Numbered from the stretch's first letter, positions 25,959 through 35,518 are shown. The stretch is 64,000 nt of DNA from an uncultured Sphaerochaeta sp. (GCF_963677315.1 NZ_OY781940.1:1-64000); one strand, 5' to 3'. Program-made: numbers and translations. Notes: generated from the sequence alone by a model not told the origin.

Positions 25959-27149
25959 TTATCGCTTACGTATCAGGACCCATATATAGGCAAAAACCAA
26001 GAGTGTTGCCGCTATTGCCATCAAGGTGAATGAGAGCAAGAGGGAGTGGGTGTTTCCGATCAGGCCAACCAAGGGGAAGATCATGATCATGAACAGGCTG
26101 TATGCCATGCTCTGGAAGCTCAGAATGGTAGCCCTGAACTTGGAGGGTATGAGCTTGTTCAAATAGCTGCTGATCGTAGGAGCAAGCAACCCTTCCATAC
26201 AACCAAGAATGATATAGAAAGCCATGGTGTATGGGGTGAGGGCAATCCCCCACAGGCAGAGTGCAAGAAAGATGGGACAAGCAACTAGGATTCCTTTCTC
26301 ATTGATCTTTCTCTCGATGCGATGGGCATTGAGAGAGAAGAATGCGGCCAGCATTGCGTGGGCTGCATAGGCATATCCTATGGCATCAGGGAGGTACCCT
26401 TGGTCAGTCCAGAAGTTCTGCAAATAGAAGAAGAGACTGATCATGAAAGCGAACAGGGACTCACTGAAGACAATCAGGAAGGCAATACGGGGTGTTTCCC
26501 GAAAGACCTTCACGCTTGAGAAAATCTGGGACTTCAGGGAGTTTAGGATTCCGGAGAATAGTCCACTTCTTGGTTCCTTCTCTATCTCGGGTTCCTTAAA
26601 GAACAATGCCAGCAGGAAGGCAAGGAGATTGGTCAGGATGGTGAGAGAGAATGCATAACCGTAATCGAGAGTGGCTAGCAATCCACCCACTAGGAATGCA
26701 ACCACCGAGCATGATTGATAGAGCAGTTCATCCAAGCCTTTTACCCTTAGATAGGAAGACTCCCTCCCATCGAGCAATAGTGAATCATAGAGCAAGGCAT
26801 CCCCTGCCCCGGACTCGAGATTATATCCCAGTGCACTGCAGATGAAACCCAGTACCTGTAGAGGGAAGGTAGGGGCAAGAAACATGATGGCAAGGCTTAG
26901 GGCACCGAACAACCTGCCTGAGAGACGGCTTACTTTTCTTCCCCAGATGTCGGCAACCGAACCTGTGGGAACTTCCATCAGGAAACTGGTAACATGGAAG
27001 ATTGCCTCCAAGAGACCAAGTTGCACCAAGGAGAATCCTCTTGACGCAAGATACATCATCCAAAGCCCATGCGTAAAGGAGAGGTTCATCAACGCAGTGA
27101 ACCCGTAGGAAAGTGGAATATTCCTTCTGTACCTTATCAATTTCATCAT
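25959..27149 (-). CDS. MFS transporter
   Basis: The 397-residue protein has about twelve hydrophobic segments and the MFS loop sequence GSVADIWGRKVSRLSGRLFGA between segments 2 and 3. It resembles drug or metabolite efflux carriers of the major facilitator superfamily. The substrate is unknown. GGGAGAG lies just before the paired ATGs at 27149 and 27146, so the longer frame starting at 27233 is not used. It is divergent from the aldo/keto reductase gene. Confidence 0.82.
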   Translation of the reverse strand: MMKLIRYRRNIPLSYGFTALMNLSFTHGLWMMYLASRGFSLVQLGLLEAIFHVTSFLMEVPTGSVADIWGRKVSRLSGRLFGALSLAIMFLAPTFPLQVLGFICSALGYNLESGAGDALLYDSLLLDGRESSYLRVKGLDELLYQSCSVVAFLVGGLLATLDYGYAFSLTILTNLLAFLLALFFKEPEIEKEPRSGLFSGILNSLKSQIFSSVKVFRETPRIAFLIVFSESLFAFMISLFFYLQNFWTDQGYLPDAIGYAYAAHAMLAAFFSLNAHRIERKINEKGILVACPIFLALCLWGIALTPYTMAFYIILGCMEGLLAPTISSYLNKLIPSKFRATILSFQSMAYSLFMIMIFPLVGLIGNTHSLLLSFTLMAIAATLLVFAYIWVLIRKR

Positions 27150-27278
27150 TTCTCTCCCCAAACCTTGTCTATCATAGACTCGCTTAGATGCGAGTGCAAG
27201 GCGATTGACCAAAAAAGAATTGAGATGCAACACAGAGAAATATTTTTATGGTACCATTAAGAAAAGAGGAGTTTGGAC

Positions 27279-28424
27279 ATGGAAACACGGTATTTTGAAA
27301 CATTGGACATTCACGCATCCCTTCTTGGATTTGGCGCCATGCGCTTCCCTACAACCCCAGAGGGCAAGATTGACCGAAAGCGTTCACTGGCTATGATGAA
27401 GGAAGCCTATGAAGCCGGGGTGAATTATTTTGATACCGCATATCCCTATCATGGTGGGGAGAGTGAGCCGTTGGTAGGAGAATTCCTCTCCACCTTGGAC
27501 AGAAGCAGCTTCTACGTTGCCACAAAGCTTCCCCAATGGTCGGTTACCTCAATTGATGATGCAAAGCGCATATTCAACGAACAGCTTATAAGACTGCAAC
27601 AGAGCTATATCGACTTCTATCTTATCCACGCAATCGACAAGAAAGCATTCGACCGGATGGTCGACCTTGGTGTAGTTACCTACCTGGAAGAGGAACAGAA
27701 AAAGGGCCGTATTAAACATCTGGGCTTCTCGTTCCACTCCATTTATGAGGATTTTGAGTATATCACCCGCTTTCGCCCCTGGGATTTCATCCAGATCCAA
27801 TACAACTACCTGGACACTGAAGAGCAGGCTGGAGACAAGGGCTATGAACTGTGTACAGAATTGGGCATACCCGTCATCGTGATGGAGCCGATCAAGGGAG
27901 GCTCACTTGCTGGTCTGTCCCCGGACCTGGAAGCCAAGATGAAAGCATTGGACCCTGATGCATCACCAGCTTCCTTTGCCCTTAGGTGGGTCGCTGACCA
28001 CCAGAATGTGAAAGTCATCCTTAGCGGCATGTCCACCGAGGAGCAGGTCAGGGAGAACCTAAAGACCTTCTCTCCCTACAAACCATTGAGCGAGCACGAG
28101 AGAGCGGTACTGGAAGAGATTGGAAGCAGCATGAGAAGCCGCATCGGCAATGACTGTACCGGCTGCAAGTACTGTATGCCCTGTCCCTTTGGGGTCGATA
28201 TTCCCGGGAACTTTGCACTCTGGAACAAGTACCGGATGTTCAACAACTATGAGGTGGTCAAGGACCAGTGGGAGAATGAGAGCAGTGCAGACAAGCGTCC
28301 ACCTGCCTGTACAGAGTGTGGTCAGTGTATCCCACTCTGCCCGCAGCATATCGATATCCCTACTGATCTGAAACGGGTCCAGGAGGAGCTGGAAGCTGCT
28401 CGAACAGCGTATTACCAAAAGTAG
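27279..28424 (+). CDS. Aldo/keto reductase with C-terminal ferredoxin domain
   Basis: The 381-residue protein joins an aldo/keto reductase barrel (LGFGAMRFP, NYFDTAYPYHGG with catalytic Asp/Tyr, TKLP for Lys, IDFYLIHAID for His) to a C-terminal iron-sulfur part. The latter has CTGCKYCMPCPFGVDIP and CTECGQCIPLCPQHIDIP, enough for two clusters. Such fusions are common in anaerobes and probably pass electrons between ferredoxin and a carbonyl substrate. The physiological substrate is unknown. The ATG at 27279 has GAGGAG 9 bases upstream. A strong terminator follows. Confidence 0.88.
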   Translation: METRYFETLDIHASLLGFGAMRFPTTPEGKIDRKRSLAMMKEAYEAGVNYFDTAYPYHGGESEPLVGEFLSTLDRSSFYVATKLPQWSVTSIDDAKRIFNEQLIRLQQSYIDFYLIHAIDKKAFDRMVDLGVVTYLEEEQKKGRIKHLGFSFHSIYEDFEYITRFRPWDFIQIQYNYLDTEEQAGDKGYELCTELGIPVIVMEPIKGGSLAGLSPDLEAKMKALDPDASPASFALRWVADHQNVKVILSGMSTEEQVRENLKTFSPYKPLSEHERAVLEEIGSSMRSRIGNDCTGCKYCMPCPFGVDIPGNFALWNKYRMFNNYEVVKDQWENESSADKRPPACTECGQCIPLCPQHIDIPTDLKRVQEELEAARTAYYQK

Positions 28425-28446
28425 TAACATCTTACTCTTTCAGAAG

Positions 28447-28477
28447 CCACGCTGTTAAAACGGCGTGGTTTTTCTTT
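28447..28477 (+). terminator. Terminator after the aldo/keto reductase-ferredoxin gene
   Basis: CCACGC and GCGTGG close a stem that extends by further pairs into the loop. It is followed directly by TTTTTCTTT. It lies 22 bases after the stop. Confidence 0.85.
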
Positions 28478-28705
28478 GCAATAGGCATAACCATGATATC
28501 TGTACTTTGTTCCGATAGCCGTGGATACTGAGTGGAAGGCTAATCAAATAGCTCATACGACCATGCATTATGGGCCGTTCTTGGAATTGGTAGCATCTTC
28601 ACTTCTGGAATCTGAAAAACTCTGGTTATCAGTCCTGGATTAAAACAGGGATATGAAGCACAAAGAGACTCGTCTTTTATGGACACTTACGCTATTGTTA
28701 GAACC

Positions 28706-29617
28706 ATGAATATACAAGAACGCGCTAACGGCGCTCTGCTTGGTTTGTTTGTAGGCGATGGGTTCGGCAGTCAGTGTGACGGCCTCTCCAGGGAAACACT
28801 CCAAGAAGAAGTACAAGATACAATACAAGAGGTGTTCTCCCTCGAACACCTACGCAGTGACTGTGGCATCTCAGGAGAAGTGAGCGACTTGCCGCTTCTG
28901 CTTTCCATGAGCCTGTTGTCCAACCAGGGCCTGGATGCCGATCATTTCCATGCATTGGTCAATCGTTACCGTGAGGAGAGTGAAGAAGGGTTCCCCCTTC
29001 AGGAGTATCGCGCAGCGCTTCCTCTTTCTGTCGTCGTAGCGATAGCAGGTGTCGAGTTGAAACAAAAACAGATCAGGGAAATAGCTCTTACAACAGCTTC
29101 ACTTTTCAGTGAAGATACTCTTGAAAAAGAGGCAGTAGTACTGCTTGCCCACTGTTTTCATCTCCTGATCAATGAAGAAGTCTTTGATGGAGAAAAACTT
29201 GTTCACGACCTCTTCACACAACGAGGTGGCAAGAATTTGGATGAACAGCTTACATCGCTCCTCTCCAGAGCAAGAAAACCTAAACTCGTCTTCTCAGGGA
29301 ATCATACGCTAAAGGAAACACTGCTCTTGGTGTTTCACACACTGCTTCACGCGCCCTCCTTTGAAGAAGGCATGAGCGACATTGCAAGGGTGGGAGGAGA
29401 TGCCCGCTTGGCTTGTGGTCTCTATGGAGCGCTACAGGGAGCCTTGAGAGGACCAGAACTGTTTCCTGACAGATGGATTGACGAATTAGTCTCTTCATCT
29501 GCTATTGAGCAGGCGATCAAGAAACAGACGCAATTCAAACGTGAGACGATAAAGATGGAAAGGCTTGCCTTGACCATGAGTGAAAGACTGATGAACGCTT
29601 CAGTATTTGGGAGGTAA
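28706..29617 (+). CDS. ADP-ribosylglycohydrolase-like protein, degenerate
   Basis: The 303-residue product opens with GALLGLFVGDGFGSQ and contains GGDARLACGLYGALQGALRG, which match the first and last metal-site regions of the DraG/ARH family that removes ADP-ribose from proteins. In active enzymes the last motif reads GGDTDT and an early motif T/S-D-D-T supplies further ligands. Here they are GGDARL and VSDL, so several metal-binding residues are missing. It may be inactive or bind another ligand. The ATG at 28706 gives the family's usual N-terminus. A start nine codons earlier is possible. A two-base gap separates it from the next reductase. Confidence 0.6.
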   Translation: MNIQERANGALLGLFVGDGFGSQCDGLSRETLQEEVQDTIQEVFSLEHLRSDCGISGEVSDLPLLLSMSLLSNQGLDADHFHALVNRYREESEEGFPLQEYRAALPLSVVVAIAGVELKQKQIREIALTTASLFSEDTLEKEAVVLLAHCFHLLINEEVFDGEKLVHDLFTQRGGKNLDEQLTSLLSRARKPKLVFSGNHTLKETLLLVFHTLLHAPSFEEGMSDIARVGGDARLACGLYGALQGALRGPELFPDRWIDELVSSSAIEQAIKKQTQFKRETIKMERLALTMSERLMNASVFGR

Positions 29618-29619
29618 CG

Positions 29620-30588
29620 ATGGAATACAAATCACTAGGGAGAACCGGTATCAAGGTTTCTGAGCTCTGTTTTGGGACCATGTCCTTCGGCGGAAGAGCT
29701 GACAAGATTGAATCAGAGAAGATGTACAAAACCTGTAGAGAGGCAGGTATCAACTTCTTTGACTGTGCCGATGTCTATCAGAAGGGAGTTGCAGAGAGCT
29801 ATCTCGGAGAATTTATTTCCCAAGAGCGTGACAAGGTTGTAATCACCACCAAGACGTATGGTGCGATGGGAGACGATGTCAACGAGAAGGGTTTGAACGC
29901 AAAACATATCAGGCTGGGGGTGGAAGCAAGCCTGAAACGTCTGAATACTGACTATGTGGATGTCCTGTTTCTCCATCATTTTGATCCGTCTGTGAGGGAA
30001 GAGGAAACCCTCAGGGCTGTTGACCGACTTGTCAGTGAAGGTAAGGTGCTCTCATTGGGAGTCAGCAACTTTGCTGCCTATCAGGTGGAAAGAATGCTTC
30101 ACCTCACATCGATAAACCAATTCGCCCCGATCTCGGTCATCCAACCTATGTTCAACATTGCAAAACGTATGGCTGAGGTTGAATTGCTCCCTATGGCTGC
30201 ATATGAAGGGCTTGGGGTTATCACCTACAGCCCACTTGGAGGTGGACTGCTTACCGGCCGATACAAGGATGGCTATTCAAATGCCTCTGGCAGATTGATC
30301 GAAAATCAGAACTACAACAAACGTTATGGCGGTCAGTTCTACGAGCAAGTTGCCCGTGAATACTCAGAGCTTTGCAGCAAGTGGGGCATTAATGAAGCAA
30401 CGCTTGCCGTGGCTTGGGTAATGGCACACAAGCAGGTTACTGCCCCAATCATCGGAGCGGCTCATACTGAGCACTTGAAGCAGTCCCTTCAGGCTGCATT
30501 CCTCACCCTTGAGCCTGAGCTCTTGAAGGCGATTGATGCAATCAGCCCACCACCACCTCCGGCAACGGACAGGAGTGAAGAGCAATAA
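29620..30588 (+). CDS. Aldo/keto reductase
   Basis: The 322-residue cytoplasmic enzyme belongs to the NADPH-dependent aldo/keto reductases of the potassium-channel beta/YghZ type. It shows SLGRTGIKVSELCFGTMSFGG, the catalytic FFDCADVYQKGVAE (Asp, Tyr), TKTYG (Lys) and VLFLHHFD (His). The coenzyme loop region is near the end (GAAHTEHLKQSL). The physiological substrate cannot be told. It follows the ARH-like gene with two bases between and overlaps the open frame upstream of recQ. Confidence 0.88.
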   Translation: MEYKSLGRTGIKVSELCFGTMSFGGRADKIESEKMYKTCREAGINFFDCADVYQKGVAESYLGEFISQERDKVVITTKTYGAMGDDVNEKGLNAKHIRLGVEASLKRLNTDYVDVLFLHHFDPSVREEETLRAVDRLVSEGKVLSLGVSNFAAYQVERMLHLTSINQFAPISVIQPMFNIAKRMAEVELLPMAAYEGLGVITYSPLGGGLLTGRYKDGYSNASGRLIENQNYNKRYGGQFYEQVAREYSELCSKWGINEATLAVAWVMAHKQVTAPIIGAAHTEHLKQSLQAAFLTLEPELLKAIDAISPPPPPATDRSEEQ

Positions 30589-30631
30589 GACTTGTCTGAA
30601 GCAAGGTTGGAAAGTCTCATCTTTCCAAGGT

Positions 30632-32215
30632 ATGAAAGATGAGACTACAACACATTTCCTGGAGGACCAAATCAATCACCTCCTCCAAAACCGCTTCAAC
30701 ATCCCTTCCCTCTACCCATTTCAACAGCTGGTAATCCAGCGCATCCTAGAAGAGGACAGTGAAGAGAGCAATCATGAAGGATCAGTAGTGGTACTCCCTA
30801 CCGGTGGAGGCAAGAGTCTCTGCTTTATGCTTCCCTCCCTCCTCGTGGAAGGAATCACTGTCTTGGTCTATCCACTGCTCTCCCTCATGCATGACCAGAT
30901 CAGGCGCCTCGAGGAGGTTTCAATCCCCCATATCTGCATACAGGGGGGCCAGAGCCAAACAGAGAGAAATCTTCTACTCGGTAAATTACAAAACAGGGAC
31001 GCTAGAATTCTGATAACCAATGCAGAGTGCCTTTCCCTGCCCGCTCTCATCAATACCCTTGCCCAGATGACCATCAGCCTCTTGGTTTTGGATGAAGCCC
31101 ATACCATCATAAGCTGGGGGGAAGGATTCCGCCCAGCCCTCGCTACTGTCGGACCCATTATCCAGCACCTTCCAGTTCGACAGGTCCTTTGCTTTACTGC
31201 TACAGCTGATGAGCGGGTGATTAAAGGTTTGAACCGCCTGATATTTCCCATCGCAAAACCTCACATCATCCATGCAAGCAGCAACAGGACAAACATCACC
31301 TACCATGTCATTAGAACCCTGAGCAAGAGCGAGAGTATCGCTGACTTGCTCCGTCAAGAAAATCTCCTACCAGCCCTTGTCTTTTGCAGTACCCGGAAAC
31401 TGACCGAGATATCAGCCCATCGTCTCCTCTATGCTCTCCCCGATGTGTCAGTCCGATATTACCACGCAGGGCTTACCAAGGATGAGAGAAGATACCTAGA
31501 GAAGTGGTTCAATGAAACAGAAAACGGAGTGCTGTTTGCAACAAAAGCCTTTGGAATGGGAATTGATGTAAAAGGGATTCGATGCGTCATCCACCATGAC
31601 CTGAGTGAAGATGTTCTCTCCTTTCTACAGGAAAGTGGAAGAGTGGGAAGAGACGGTAAACCTGCTCTCTCGATCAGCTTGCTTGATGGAAGTGAGAAAC
31701 CTTCTCTCCTCGCTTCCATCCTGCAAAGCACTGAGCATTGCTTCCGAAAAGGTCTCTTGGAGGCAATGAATGAGCCATTTGAGTTCTGTAGTGGGTGTGA
31801 TGTTTGTAACGGAAGCATCTCACTGAAAAGACTGGGAGAGAAGGCAATCCTGATGAGTGTGGTATCACACCCTTTTCACTTTTCCCCTTCATCCCTTGCC
31901 TCCATGCTTCAGGATACCAATGGGTGGTATTCCTATGGAGGTACACTTTCAACATGGGGTATGCAGGAAGTTCAAGAGGCTATTATGCTCCTGATCACTG
32001 AGGGAAAACTGCATATGTCAACTCGATTCAAACGTAGGCTATATATAGATTACAAAGTAGTACTCACACTCTTGACAACTCTGCATTCATGGCTGAGGCT
32101 TACATATGAGAGTGCAAAAAAGAAGGCTGAAGAGAGCCGGCCCCAGTTACCCTACCATGCCTCGTCCATTCCTCCCGGTCAAGGAGATCCAAACCTCCAC
32201 GACAGTACCGGATAA
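30632..32215 (+). CDS. RecQ-family ATP-dependent DNA helicase
   Basis: This 527-residue helicase has motif I VVLPTGGGKSLCF, motif II LDEAHTIISWGEGFRPA, motif III CFTATAD, motif VI QESGRVGRDGKP, and a cysteine cluster (CFRKG, then CSGCDVC) like the RecQ zinc site. It lacks a C-terminal HRDC domain and is shorter than E. coli RecQ, closer to RecS-type helicases. It should unwind DNA 3' to 5' during repair or recombination. I took the ATG at 30632 because upstream codons lie inside the reductase gene. AAGG precedes it closely. The helicase gene is followed by a convergent LacI-type gene. Confidence 0.85.
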   Translation: MKDETTTHFLEDQINHLLQNRFNIPSLYPFQQLVIQRILEEDSEESNHEGSVVVLPTGGGKSLCFMLPSLLVEGITVLVYPLLSLMHDQIRRLEEVSIPHICIQGGQSQTERNLLLGKLQNRDARILITNAECLSLPALINTLAQMTISLLVLDEAHTIISWGEGFRPALATVGPIIQHLPVRQVLCFTATADERVIKGLNRLIFPIAKPHIIHASSNRTNITYHVIRTLSKSESIADLLRQENLLPALVFCSTRKLTEISAHRLLYALPDVSVRYYHAGLTKDERRYLEKWFNETENGVLFATKAFGMGIDVKGIRCVIHHDLSEDVLSFLQESGRVGRDGKPALSISLLDGSEKPSLLASILQSTEHCFRKGLLEAMNEPFEFCSGCDVCNGSISLKRLGEKAILMSVVSHPFHFSPSSLASMLQDTNGWYSYGGTLSTWGMQEVQEAIMLLITEGKLHMSTRFKRRLYIDYKVVLTLLTTLHSWLRLTYESAKKKAEESRPQLPYHASSIPPGQGDPNLHDSTG

Positions 32216-32261
32216 AAAGCAACAAGGAGAAGACACCCTCTCATGGAAGAAGCTCTTCCTC

Positions 32262-33236
32262 CTACTGTAAAAGGGAACGTATAAGTTTCGGCAATACGGT
32301 GGTACAACCTGATCGATTTCCAGCCAAAAGACATAACAACTTCTCTGCCGCCCGTCTATAGAGCTCACCGCTCTGAATGGCAATGCTGGCCACTGGAGCA
32401 GGATATACACCGAAGAGAGGGGATGCGTCATACCCTACCTTTGGCAGGTCGGTCTTAATACGTAATAAGAGAGAGAACAAGAGCATATCATTCACCGCTG
32501 CAATACCATCAACGGCACCGTCATCAATGAGTTTCTGTACCCTCTGGGCAACATCCCCCATGGCATTTGCGTTTCCAATTTCTGTCGACAAGACCAACGC
32601 ATCCCGGTAGTGCTGCCTGAATCCAGCGAGCCGCTCGGCATGGGGAACGACACTCTCGAGGTAACCGGTGATGTACAGTGGCCTTAGCACACCACACTCC
32701 CTTAGATACTGGGCTTGCAGGGTTCCACCATATCGATTGTCTGTTCTCACACAGCTCTCTGTTTCTGTATTTCCAGTCAGGTGATGGGCAAGCACGTAGG
32801 GGATGGAGAGGGAAGAAAAAAGCGCTTCCTCCTCCTGTGTGTCAACATCATAGGCAAGGATACCATCACAGCGCATTGCAATTGCTTCCAGCTCACGCTG
32901 TGTTTCCACAGTATAGAATCGCATCCGCCAGGAACTTGTTGCCAACACTTCCTGCACTCCCTTGATCGCCCTACCAAAGAACCAGTCAAAGCTATCCAGA
33001 TTACCCCAGTAGTAGGGCCTCTCCTCCTTCCTGAATTGGACAAAGGCGATGGTGCCGGTTCCACTCCTTCGCAAGGTAGCTGCTGCACTGTTGGGTTCAT
33101 ACCCCAACTCTTTTGCTGCTTCCAATACTCGCTTTGCAAGTGATGGGGAGACCTTACCAGGATTGTTGTACACACGAGAGACGGTTGCACTGCTTACCCC
33201 TGCCTTATTTGCGACACTGTTTCTGGTTGCCCCCAT
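32262..33236 (-). CDS. LacI-family transcriptional regulator
   Basis: The 324-residue protein has the LacI helix-turn-helix at its N-terminus (SVANKAGVSSATVSRVYNNPGKVSPSLAKRVLEAA) with the hinge PNSAAATLRRSG, followed by a periplasmic-binding-protein-like sensor domain. It very probably represses the divergent galactokinase-like gene through the palindrome in the 96-base gap, with a sugar as inducer. The ATG at 33236 has GAGGA upstream and removes nine unneeded N-terminal codons. Confidence 0.88.
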   Translation of the reverse strand: MGATRNSVANKAGVSSATVSRVYNNPGKVSPSLAKRVLEAAKELGYEPNSAAATLRRSGTGTIAFVQFRKEERPYYWGNLDSFDWFFGRAIKGVQEVLATSSWRMRFYTVETQRELEAIAMRCDGILAYDVDTQEEEALFSSLSIPYVLAHHLTGNTETESCVRTDNRYGGTLQAQYLRECGVLRPLYITGYLESVVPHAERLAGFRQHYRDALVLSTEIGNANAMGDVAQRVQKLIDDGAVDGIAAVNDMLLFSLLLRIKTDLPKVGYDASPLFGVYPAPVASIAIQSGELYRRAAEKLLCLLAGNRSGCTTVLPKLIRSLLQ

Positions 33237-33256
33237 CGTTCGTCCTCTTATTTTTA

Positions 33257-33285
33257 TTGACAAATGCTTGATACAGGGTTAGTGT
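33257..33285 (+). promoter_or_regulatory. Promoter of the galactokinase-like gene
   Basis: A perfect -35 TTGACA at 33257-33262 faces a weak -10 (TAGTGT, 33280-33285) at 17 bases. The weak -10 overlaps the palindromic operator. Confidence 0.5.
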
Positions 33286-33296
33286 ACACGTGTACA
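33283..33296. promoter_or_regulatory. LacI-type operator
   Basis: TGTACACGTGTACA is a perfect 14-base palindrome with the central CG typical of LacI-family sites. It overlaps the -10 box and likely start of the galactokinase-like transcript and lies 47 bases from the regulator's start codon, so it could control both genes. Confidence 0.75.
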
Positions 33297-33335
33297 TTCA
33301 AGAACGCAAGTACATTTGCACTAAAGGAGCATATG

Positions 33336-34610
33336 ATGGCCAGAAAGGAAGCAATACAGAAAGGTTTGTTGCATACCGTGTATCCATCCCTCTACGGGAA
33401 TTCGTTCCAAGCTGAGGATATGGATAAACGGTTCATCAGTTTAATTGAAGAACACAACAACTTGTTCAAGGAACAGGATGTCAGTCTGTTCTCCACTGCT
33501 GGAAGAAGTGAGCTCGGTGGAAACCATACAGACCACAATCTGGGAAAAGTCATTGCTGCTACCATTAACCTGGATACCATCGCCGCAGTAAGCAAGCGTG
33601 AGGATAATATCGTTGTCTTGACGAGTGAAGGCTACCCAGAAGTGGTTGTGCATCTTGATGAGCTTGAAATTGTTGAAACAGAGAAGAACACCACCGAAGC
33701 ACTGGTACGCGGTATTGCCTTTGCATTCAAGCAGCGAGGCCTCAATCTTGGTGGTTGGCAAGCCAATACCACGAGCCGGGTACTCAAAGGATCGGGGCTC
33801 TCCTCATCTGCCGCAGTTGAGGTTCTCTGTGGAACCATTTTTAACCACCTCTACAATGAAGACACACTCTCTCCGGTTGATCTTGCGATCATTGGAAAGT
33901 TCAGCGAAAACAACTACTTCGGCAAGCCATCTGGATTGATGGACCAGATGGCGTGTGCCTATGGGGGAATCATAGGAATTGACTTTGCTGATGAGGAAAA
34001 CCCGAAGATTGAGCCGGTGCATTACTCCTTCAGTGATCATGGCTACCAGCTGGTCATCGTGGACACCGGGGGAAATCATGCAGACCTTACCCCCGAGTAT
34101 GCTGCAGTGCCCAAGGAGATGAAGGAAGTAGCTGCTCACTTTGAGGCAAAGCATCTCAGGGAGATCGATGAGACAAGCTTCATCTCTCAGCTTCCCCTTC
34201 TCAGAAAAACCCTGCAGAATGACCGGGCAATGCTACGCTCAATTCACTTCTTTGAAGAGAACAAGCGAGTTACCAATATGCTCATAGCTCTGGAGAATCA
34301 TGACATTGCATCATACTTGAAAGAAGTGAGAGCGAGCGGAGAGAGCTCCTTCTGCTTCCTGCAGAACCTCTACCCCTCTTTCTTCCCTCAGGAACAGGGT
34401 CTGAGTCTGGCTATTGCCATGACCAAGAGCCTGCTGGGAAGCGATACGACTGTACGTGTCCATGGAGGAGGCTTCGCTGGTACCATCCAAGCCTACATCC
34501 CCCTGGACAAATATGAACTCTATAAACAAGCAATGGAAGCTGTATTCTCAGAAGGAAGTGTCACTCCTATCACGGTTCGGCAGAGAGAAAGCTGCTGTAT
34601 TGCGGAGTAG
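33336..34610 (+). CDS. Galactokinase-like GHMP kinase
   Basis: The 424-residue enzyme is a galactokinase-family GHMP kinase: AGRSELGGNHTDHNLG (the sugar motif, usually GEHTDY), LKGSGLSSSAAVEVL (ATP loop), GLMDQMACAYGG, and VRVHGGGFAGTIQAY. It would phosphorylate galactose or a related sugar at C1. The unusual GGNHTDH may shift sugar preference. AAAGGAG is six bases before the ATG at 33336. The ATG at 33333 is the other option. The gene stands alone behind the operator-promoter and ends in a terminator, so no other Leloir genes are beside it. Confidence 0.83.
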   Translation: MARKEAIQKGLLHTVYPSLYGNSFQAEDMDKRFISLIEEHNNLFKEQDVSLFSTAGRSELGGNHTDHNLGKVIAATINLDTIAAVSKREDNIVVLTSEGYPEVVVHLDELEIVETEKNTTEALVRGIAFAFKQRGLNLGGWQANTTSRVLKGSGLSSSAAVEVLCGTIFNHLYNEDTLSPVDLAIIGKFSENNYFGKPSGLMDQMACAYGGIIGIDFADEENPKIEPVHYSFSDHGYQLVIVDTGGNHADLTPEYAAVPKEMKEVAAHFEAKHLREIDETSFISQLPLLRKTLQNDRAMLRSIHFFEENKRVTNMLIALENHDIASYLKEVRASGESSFCFLQNLYPSFFPQEQGLSLAIAMTKSLLGSDTTVRVHGGGFAGTIQAYIPLDKYELYKQAMEAVFSEGSVTPITVRQRESCCIAE

Positions 34611-34627
34611 AAAGGAACACTACGATG

Positions 34628-34662
34628 ACAGGCAAGTTTTTCACAAGCTTGCCTGTTTTTTT
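34628..34662 (+). terminator. Terminator after the galactokinase-like gene
   Basis: ACAGGCAAG pairs perfectly with CTTGCCTGT around an 11-base loop, followed by a run of T. Confidence 0.9.
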
Positions 34663-34716
34663 GTTTCTTTCCTGTATGGAGTACTAAAAATACTATCACT
34701 TCCATTATCTTTCCCT

Positions 34717-34744
34717 TTGCATATTGGCTTCATCGTTGTACAAT
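34717..34744 (+). promoter_or_regulatory. Promoter of the DUF364 gene
   Basis: TTGCAT and TACAAT are 16 bases apart, 20 bases before the ATG at 34765. The -35 box matches the one of the AEC gene. Confidence 0.6.
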
Positions 34745-34764
34745 AGCAAATTAGGGAGAGACTC

Positions 34765-35508
34765 ATGGACATTGATAATCGTATTCACACCTATTTCCAA
34801 GCTGAGGCTGAAAGCTTGCATGTGGAGAACATCTTTCTTGGACTCGGCTACTCTGCAGTTGTCTTGCAAGATGGACGTTGTGGACTCTGCTACACTCCAA
34901 AAGGGAGTGGAAATAGTTGTTCAGTTAACAAGAACAAGGAGGAATATGAAGGGTATCCTGCGATCAAACTACTTAAGAACATCAAGAAAGAGGACCCACT
35001 TGGAAGAGCCATGGCAATTGCACTCTGCAATGCCTTGAATCAGGACCACTCCCTCCTACAGGATGAGGATGACGGCAATCTGATACGCGACCTTAAGGTG
35101 AATACAGGAGACAATGTTGCCATGATCGGCTACTTCGCTCCCATCGTCTCGTACTTGAAGGAGCATGATATTACTGTTCGTGCTTACGATATTGGAAAGG
35201 AAGTTGGATCAGAGCAGGAGTTCTACCATTGGGCTGAGGCAGAGAGCGATGCCTTGATCCTGACCGCCACCAGCCTGATCAACTCCTCCCTTGAAGAAGT
35301 ACTCAGTCATTTCAATGGAAAAAGAATTCCTACTGTCCTTATGGGACCTTCCACCATCATGGTTAAGGAACTCTACAGAGACTTGCCTATTGATCTATTG
35401 GCTGGTTCCACCGTTTTCAACCGGGATGGTGTTATCAAATCCATTCGTAATGGAAGAGGAACCCCCTACCTCCATAAGGACTGCAAAAAGGTTCATCTTT
35501 ACCTCTAG
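34765..35508 (+). CDS. DUF364/DUF4213 protein, putative metal-chelation type
   Basis: The 247-residue cytoplasmic protein matches the DUF4213-DUF364 family. It has an enolase N-terminus-like first part (AVVLQDGRCGLCYTP) and a Rossmann-like second part (NVAMIGYFAPIVSYLKEH, DALILTATSLINSSLEEVL, VLMGPSTIMVKEL). The family is often near metal or corrinoid genes and is suggested to chelate heavy metals, but no activity is established. TTAGGGAGAG precedes the start. It has its own promoter and terminator. Confidence 0.78.
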   Translation: MDIDNRIHTYFQAEAESLHVENIFLGLGYSAVVLQDGRCGLCYTPKGSGNSCSVNKNKEEYEGYPAIKLLKNIKKEDPLGRAMAIALCNALNQDHSLLQDEDDGNLIRDLKVNTGDNVAMIGYFAPIVSYLKEHDITVRAYDIGKEVGSEQEFYHWAEAESDALILTATSLINSSLEEVLSHFNGKRIPTVLMGPSTIMVKELYRDLPIDLLAGSTVFNRDGVIKSIRNGRGTPYLHKDCKKVHLYL

Positions 35509-35518
35509 AAATAATTAC

